From positions 374,001 through 438,000 of the forward strand of contig NMRA01000096.1 in the NCBI GenBank assembly GCA_002633005.1: DNA of 64,000 nucleotides, written 5' to 3'. Both the position numbers and the translations under genes were made by a program. A model generated the notes under the pieces. That model did not search any database. It saw nothing but the letters and a program-made list of their open reading frames with translations, and was not told the origin of the DNA. Numbering within the stretch: the stretch's first letter is position 1; each line of letters starts with the position of its first letter. The stretch comes from Phoronis australis (Eukaryota > Phoronida > Phoronidae). This document shows positions 63,701-64,000 of this stretch, one piece after another.

Positions 63701-63773
63701 ACCCCACTAGTTGATACACTGCGTTGATGGCATCCTGGTTGTAGCCACTTGTCTTGTTAAGTTGATTAATTAC
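20481..63773 (-). CDS. LRPPRC: Leucine-rich PPR motif-containing protein (LRPPRC), 3' two-thirds, 27 exons; 5' end outside window
   Basis: Mitochondrial pentatricopeptide-repeat protein that, with SLIRP, stabilises and helps polyadenylate mitochondrial mRNAs. Exons in gene order: 63585-63773, 61647-61752, 60790-60827, 59818-59887, 58665-58801, 58159-58243, 57006-57100, 55793-55927, 54169-54312, 53485-53598, 52062-52204, 51095-51180, 49563-49688, 48454-48562, 46828-46952, 45165-45271, 35275-35343, 34618-34708, 32951-33096, 32589-32695, 29122-29204, 28494-28620, 26620-26738, 25145-25260, 23247-23337, 22664-22806, 20481-20582. Every border is GT/AG, every phase joins, and the total is 3,003 nt (1,000 residues plus TAA). 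The order follows human LRPPRC as I recall it: FFWPLIKSALEAKNVES, TPGLRAIMPRLVVACDR, LFAIDRDEMLLQLIKAYG, RTLRFLANVLKR...PVPF, GDVDSLQLLKNDL, ENGEPLLW. Human is 1,394 residues, so about 390 N-terminal residues lie beyond the window. Human has about 20 more residues between exons 25145-25260 and 23247-23337; I found no exon for them. Confidence 0.95.
20744..21315. mobile_element. Complete MITE with GGGCTGTTCCAG terminal inverted repeats
   Basis: 572 bp with inverted termini of about 40 bp (GGGCTGTTCCAG..AAAATCTGTRTGGGA, then a G run) and a TTA duplication at 20741-20743 and 21316-21318. A 3-bp TWA duplication is typical of PIF/Harbinger. No transposase. It sits in the last LRPPRC intron. Confidence 0.85.
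22981..23282. repeat. 51-bp tandem repeat spanning an LRPPRC exon end and its 5' splice site
   Basis: The motif CACTATTGGACAATGTACTTAC recurs with starts of the GGAC/GGAT core at 22988, 23028, 23079, 23130, 23181 and 23232, i.e. 40 then 51, 51, 51, 51 bp. The copy at 23232 contains the real donor (minus strand GTAAGT at 23241-23246) and the last 36 or so nt of exon 23247-23337. At least two intronic copies keep a GTAAGT donor. Confidence 0.9.
24905..25110. repeat. Dispersed repeat pair, copy B
   Basis: Same orientation as copy A at 18,250-18,450. It lies directly downstream (in gene direction) of LRPPRC exon 25145-25260. Confidence 0.7.
25483..25640. repeat. Fold-back sequence with 23-bp perfect-like hairpin
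   Basis: Arms 25575-25597 and 25601-25623 (GTTTGCCTACACAACTGCCA..) pair with one mismatch around a 3-nt loop. Outer weaker arms (CTTTTTGCGCAGCC near 25,486 and the inverse near 25,627) extend it to about 158 bp. Likely a palindromic MITE. LRPPRC intron. Confidence 0.7.
25963..26165 (+). repeat. tRNA-derived SINE family 2, copy B
   Basis: Head GGCAGTGGGATAAGTG (A-box-like) and GTGGGTTCGAGTCCCAC (near-perfect B box and T arm) at about 26,006-26,022, then the family 2 body. It is better preserved than copy A. LRPPRC intron. Confidence 0.7.
27850..28210. mobile_element. MITE-like inverted repeat (TCTCTAAAATTTGGGAT family)
   Basis: Blocks such as CCCAAATTTTAGAGAACTTT at the right (about 28,185) reappear inverted at the left (TTTGGGATAGTG..). 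A related fragment lies at 17,670-17,815 (CCCAAATTCTAGAGAC), in the last LSM7 intron. Confidence 0.5.
29280..29462. repeat. Dispersed repeat, copy A (GATGGCTTAACTGACCAATC)
   Basis: About 180 bp, strongly similar to 49,345-49,528, same orientation, sharing GCAGCATTCTTGACACACCT and GGGCGGAGCTTG. LRPPRC intron. Confidence 0.85.
29725..30624. mobile_element. Non-autonomous DNA transposon, TTCATGAAACAGTCCCTAA termini
   Basis: Left end CCGGTTTCATGAAACAGTCC and right end the inverse (GGGACTGTTTCATGCAACTG). About 900 bp, no transposase. Shares its terminal core with 34,072-34,342 and 45,368-45,776. Confidence 0.75.
30797..32277. mobile_element. Non-autonomous DNA transposon, TACCGTATTTGCCC termini
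   Basis: Left TACCGTATTTGCCCTAATAA and right (inverse) ATACTGTATTCGCCCGAGTA, both followed by CCRCCCA. About 1.48 kb with no coding domain that I recognise. A solo related end sits near 41,774. LRPPRC intron. Confidence 0.7.
32951..35343 (-). CDS. LRPPRC: LRPPRC exons 35275-35343, 34618-34708, 32951-33096
   Basis: They encode TPGLRAIMPRLVVACDRMIK, then IKELETLVTETKHLFAIDRD with EMLLQLIKAYG, then DHQKALGVLEMYEEEDIQPN with RTLRFLANVLKR and PVPFTVPSQ. This is the best-conserved stretch with vertebrate LRPPRC and was decisive for naming the gene. The intron upstream of 35343 (9.8 kb) is the largest one and hosts the nested candidate gene and a LINE. Confidence 0.95.
34072..34342. mobile_element. 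MITE, TTGCATGAAACAGT termini
   Basis: Left CCCAGTTGCATGAAACAGTT, right ACTGTTTCATGCAAACGACC; 271 bp. LRPPRC intron. Confidence 0.65.
35418..35425. promoter_or_regulatory. Palindromic CRE (TGACGTCA)
   Basis: Perfect 8-bp cAMP-response element, 29 bp before a well-placed ATG (35447) and about 0.8 kb upstream of the nested RHIM-like exon. It could belong to that gene's promoter, or be chance in intronic DNA. Confidence 0.35.
36230..39144 (+). CDS. Nested candidate gene: RHIM-like motif plus coiled coil, about 164 residues
   Basis: I do not recognise this protein. Exons 36230-36379, 37934-37977, 38644-38907 and (less sure) 39088-39144 have good AG/GT borders and joining phases. Read from ATG 36250 they give 164 residues and TAA at 39142-39144. 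Exon 1 encodes GPGIGDNNIQ and then NAVQIGGANQNMIF. The V-Q-I-G-x-x-N core resembles the RIP homotypic interaction motif of RIPK1/RIPK3/TRIF/ZBP1. Exon 2 encodes a short helix (VKDLLARMLLIE). Exon 3 is an 88-residue heptad-rich coiled coil, very rich in E/K/Q. The gene lies antisense inside an LRPPRC intron, with AATAAA near 39,213. A possible first exon at about 35,411-35,476 (ATG context GCAGCCATGA, GTAAAA donor) would be out of frame with exon 36230 unless a secondary AG at 36249 is used, so the true 5' end is open. It could also be a gene fragment or pseudogene. Confidence 0.5.
39290..41030 (-). pseudogene. 5'-truncated, decayed non-LTR (LINE) reverse transcriptase
   Basis: Reverse transcriptase fragments lie in order on the minus strand but in shifting frames with stops. 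About 41,007-40,771: PLRYRGTSLLSNVYKLYSSV. About 40,737-40,459: TFIDMQKAFDWVDRNILLFK. About 40,453-40,214: LFYVDDIVVLAESEENLQ, with the catalytic YVDD in place of the usual YADD. About 40,226-39,945: YKYLGIILNEHLKFSE. About 39,593-39,300: the C-terminal zinc knuckle CCLCHTGRVETEVHFLFECP. No endonuclease domain is visible, so it is 5'-truncated. The clade (CR1/L2-like or related) is not resolved. It starts about 150 bp beyond the last candidate exon of the nested coiled-coil gene. Confidence 0.85.
42690..42735. repeat. (ACGC)n/(AC)n microsatellite
   Basis: About seven CACG units followed by a CA run. The surrounding open frame (His-Ala-Arg-Thr) is an artefact of this repeat. Confidence 0.95.
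43585..43834. mobile_element. MITE, GGGGCCTGTTCCAAGAAAC termini
   Basis: 250 bp. Left GGGGCCTGTTCCAAGAAACT and right inverse GGGGCCCGTTCCAACAAAAC, followed on both sides by TTAAG-rich subterminal repeats (TTAAGATTTGTCTTA). LRPPRC intron. Confidence 0.75.
44400..44525. repeat. (CA)n and CCCA/CCCG-rich low-complexity tract with 5-N gap
   Basis: CACACACA-rich, then CCACCC and CCGCCCGC tracts, interrupted by gap 44471-44475. Confidence 0.95.
45165..48562 (-). CDS. LRPPRC: LRPPRC central exons (48454-48562, 46828-46952, 45165-45271)
   Basis: They encode GNVDSCQRMMELFFDQGYIK, then ADGETIISGMQYLSEKHDR, then AMDLATKHHGEMNVLQSLM, ending TQARKILQ. Helix-pair spacing is typical of degenerate PPRs. Phases 1-2, 2-1 and 1-0 join exactly, so the open frame at 47,013-47,207 between the first two is not needed. 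Confidence 0.92.
45368..45776. mobile_element. MITE with internal 66-bp tandem repeat
   Basis: Termini CCTGTTTCATGAAAGTG..CTTAAGAC and the inverse (GTCTTAAGTCATAAGTCACC..GTGAAACAAACC). Related fragments lie at about 19,130-19,370 and 21,720-21,850. An internal 66-bp unit starting GGTTTAGCCAAGTAATTATG is repeated 2.7 times from 45,447. Confidence 0.75.
45447..45622. repeat. 66-bp tandem repeat, 2.7 copies
   Basis: Starts at 45447, 45513 and 45579. The copies are nearly identical, so expansion was recent. It lies inside the MITE at 45,368-45,776. Confidence 0.95.
47735..47920 (+). repeat. tRNA-like SINE fragment
   Basis: GGCATTGTGGTTAAAGCACC (A-box-like), then GTGGTAGGTTTAATACTC (decayed B box). 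LRPPRC intron. Confidence 0.4.
49345..49528. repeat. Dispersed repeat, copy B
   Basis: Partner of 29,280-29,462. It ends 35 bp before LRPPRC exon 49563-49688, on its donor side. Confidence 0.85.
49819..50740. repeat. Diverged array of 140-180-bp units, about six copies
   Basis: Each unit begins like GAAAACTAAAATGGCCAACA and contains blocks such as AAGTTTCATCAAAATCTGTC. LRPPRC intron between exons 51095-51180 and 49563-49688. Same family as 5,640-6,090. Confidence 0.6.
52720..53290. repeat. Further GCCACTAGATGGC-family fragments
   Basis: Fragments at 52,720-52,930 (AAAATGGCCACTAGATGGCA, ATATCATGAAAATCTGTCAA) and 53,190-53,290 (ATGTCACTAGAGGGCATCAC, AGTAGTTGAACCCATCCAAA). LRPPRC intron. Confidence 0.55.
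54690..54990. repeat. (TG)n microsatellite around an assembly gap
   Basis: TGTG-rich sequence on both sides of the 226-N gap 54751-54976, suggesting that the gap is an unresolved dinucleotide repeat. LRPPRC intron. Confidence 0.95.
55125..55792 (+). repeat. SINE family 1 copy interrupted by a MITE, abutting an LRPPRC splice donor
   Basis: tRNA-like head with GAGTTCGAATCATGG (B box) near 55,168, then TTAGCTTAGTCTTA at about 55,231. After an inserted element (55,243-55,714) the body resumes with GGAAGTGACTGAGAACGTGG, collinear with 6,500-6,560. The SINE-like sequence runs to the donor of LRPPRC exon 55793-55927. Confidence 0.6.
55243..55714. mobile_element. MITE inserted in the SINE
   Basis: Left TACCATGATTTTCCCTAGAT and right inverse TACCAGGATTCTCCATAGAA, both followed by AAGCCCA and then a GTATTYGGAAA block. 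472 bp, no coding domain. Confidence 0.65.
58363..58480. repeat. 32-bp tandem repeat, about 3.5 copies
   Basis: Unit TAGGTATGGATCCAGAGAGG with about 12 further bases. Diverged copies. LRPPRC intron upstream of exon 58159-58243. Confidence 0.9.
59162..59237 (-). CDS. Unplaced candidate exon within LRPPRC intron
   Basis: Flanked by AG (CACAG) and GTACTT. It reads DLLFHVMGDFQKAMGLITWD then LAAPG, with PPR-like helices (compare GDxxKAxxL). Its 3' phase (1) matches the next exon 58665-58801, but its 5' phase (0) does not match the previous exon 59818-59887 (phase 1), and that previous exon already joins 58665-58801 perfectly. It could be an alternative first exon (an internal ATG is present), a decayed duplicate, or chance. 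Confidence 0.3.
62859..63650. repeat. 100-bp tandem copies of an LRPPRC exon end, one split by a MITE
   Basis: The block GGAACCTGCCCAATGTCACA of exon 63585-63773 recurs at 63514 and 63414 (spacing 100 and 100) and at 62859. Removing the element at 62,958-63,407 restores about 100 bp for that copy too. On the minus strand the copies still read like the exon: GRFLIRNIVKHGLV next to the exon's GRFLIRAMVKHER, and DTMPKS next to DIMPKP. Confidence 0.9.
62958..63407. mobile_element. MITE, CAGGGCTTGGAAT termini
   Basis: Left CAGGGCTTGGAATGACC and right ATTCCAAGCCCTG are inverted. About 450 bp, inserted into the 62,859 repeat copy. Internal sequence is rich in CGCGGAAA motifs, also palindromically arranged. 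Confidence 0.75.
63585..63773 (-). CDS. LRPPRC: LRPPRC exon, first one in the window (PPR region)
   Basis: 63 residues, phase 0 to 0, beginning VINQLNKTSGYNQDAINAVY and ending RFLIRAMVKHER before a GTGAGT donor. It aligns with the human segment that starts PDAMNLILLL. Degenerate copies of its last 60 or so nt and its donor are repeated in the next intron (see the 100-bp repeat). The 227 bp from 63,774 to the window edge are intron, with no exon visible. Confidence 0.92.
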
Positions 63774-64000
63774 CTGTAAGGAAACATGGCTTGTTTATGT
63801 TCTTGGTATTTAGTCTGCTGAACTTATTCAAGCTTTTTGTTTTCAATGTATTGCTCAATATACGATACCCACGGCTAGCCTCTCTCTGCGACATTTGCCA
63901 AGCCTCATTATTACAGTGTATTCAGGAGTGCTTCTCCTTTGAGCGGGATGAGATTCCACTCCAGTTACTGTGTTTCCTATGAAAAACTTAACAATATATA

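Overview
The window is animal nuclear DNA. It is intron-rich, AT-rich and full of short non-autonomous transposons, SINEs and tandem repeats, with four assembly gaps (1375-1493, 15382-15548, 44471-44475, 54751-54976). There is no bacterial-style gene organisation; almost all coding sequence is in exons of 40-190 nt. The protein sequences and repeat style suggest a marine invertebrate such as a lancelet, hemichordate or mollusc. The species cannot be fixed from the sequence alone.

Region 1 (about 600-14,261, minus strand) is a complete signal-peptide-peptidase-like 2 gene (SPPL2, intramembrane GxGD aspartyl protease). I reconstructed 15 coding exons whose phases all join, giving 568 residues. 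They carry a signal peptide, a PA domain, nine predicted membrane segments and the YD, GxGD and PAL motifs. Region 2 (14,451-18,050, plus strand) is a complete LSM7 gene in 4 coding exons (110 residues). It lies head-to-head with SPPL2, with only 189 bp between the two start codons. From memory, the human orthologues LSM7 and SPPL2B are also divergent neighbours, so this looks like an ancient bidirectional promoter.

Region 3 (20,481-63,773, minus strand, running off the right edge) is the 3' two-thirds of an LRPPRC gene, a mitochondrial pentatricopeptide RNA-binding protein. I placed 27 coding exons with compatible phases, 3,003 nt or 1,000 residues plus stop. About 390 N-terminal residues should lie beyond 64,000. 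LSM7 and LRPPRC converge tail-to-tail over about 18.2-20.5 kb.

Inside the 9.8-kb LRPPRC intron between 35,344 and 45,164 there is a small candidate gene on the opposite strand (exons 36,230-39,144). It encodes an N-terminal motif resembling a RHIM amyloid-signalling core (VQIG) followed by a long coiled coil. I do not recognise this protein, and it is the best candidate here for something undescribed. A decayed non-LTR retrotransposon (about 39,290-41,030) follows it.

At two places in LRPPRC the 3' end of an exon together with its 5' splice site has been tandemly copied into the following intron: a 51-bp unit at 22,981-23,282 and a 100-bp unit at 62,859-63,650. The rest of the non-coding DNA holds several MITE families, tRNA-like SINEs, a 150-180-bp diverged array and simple repeats.
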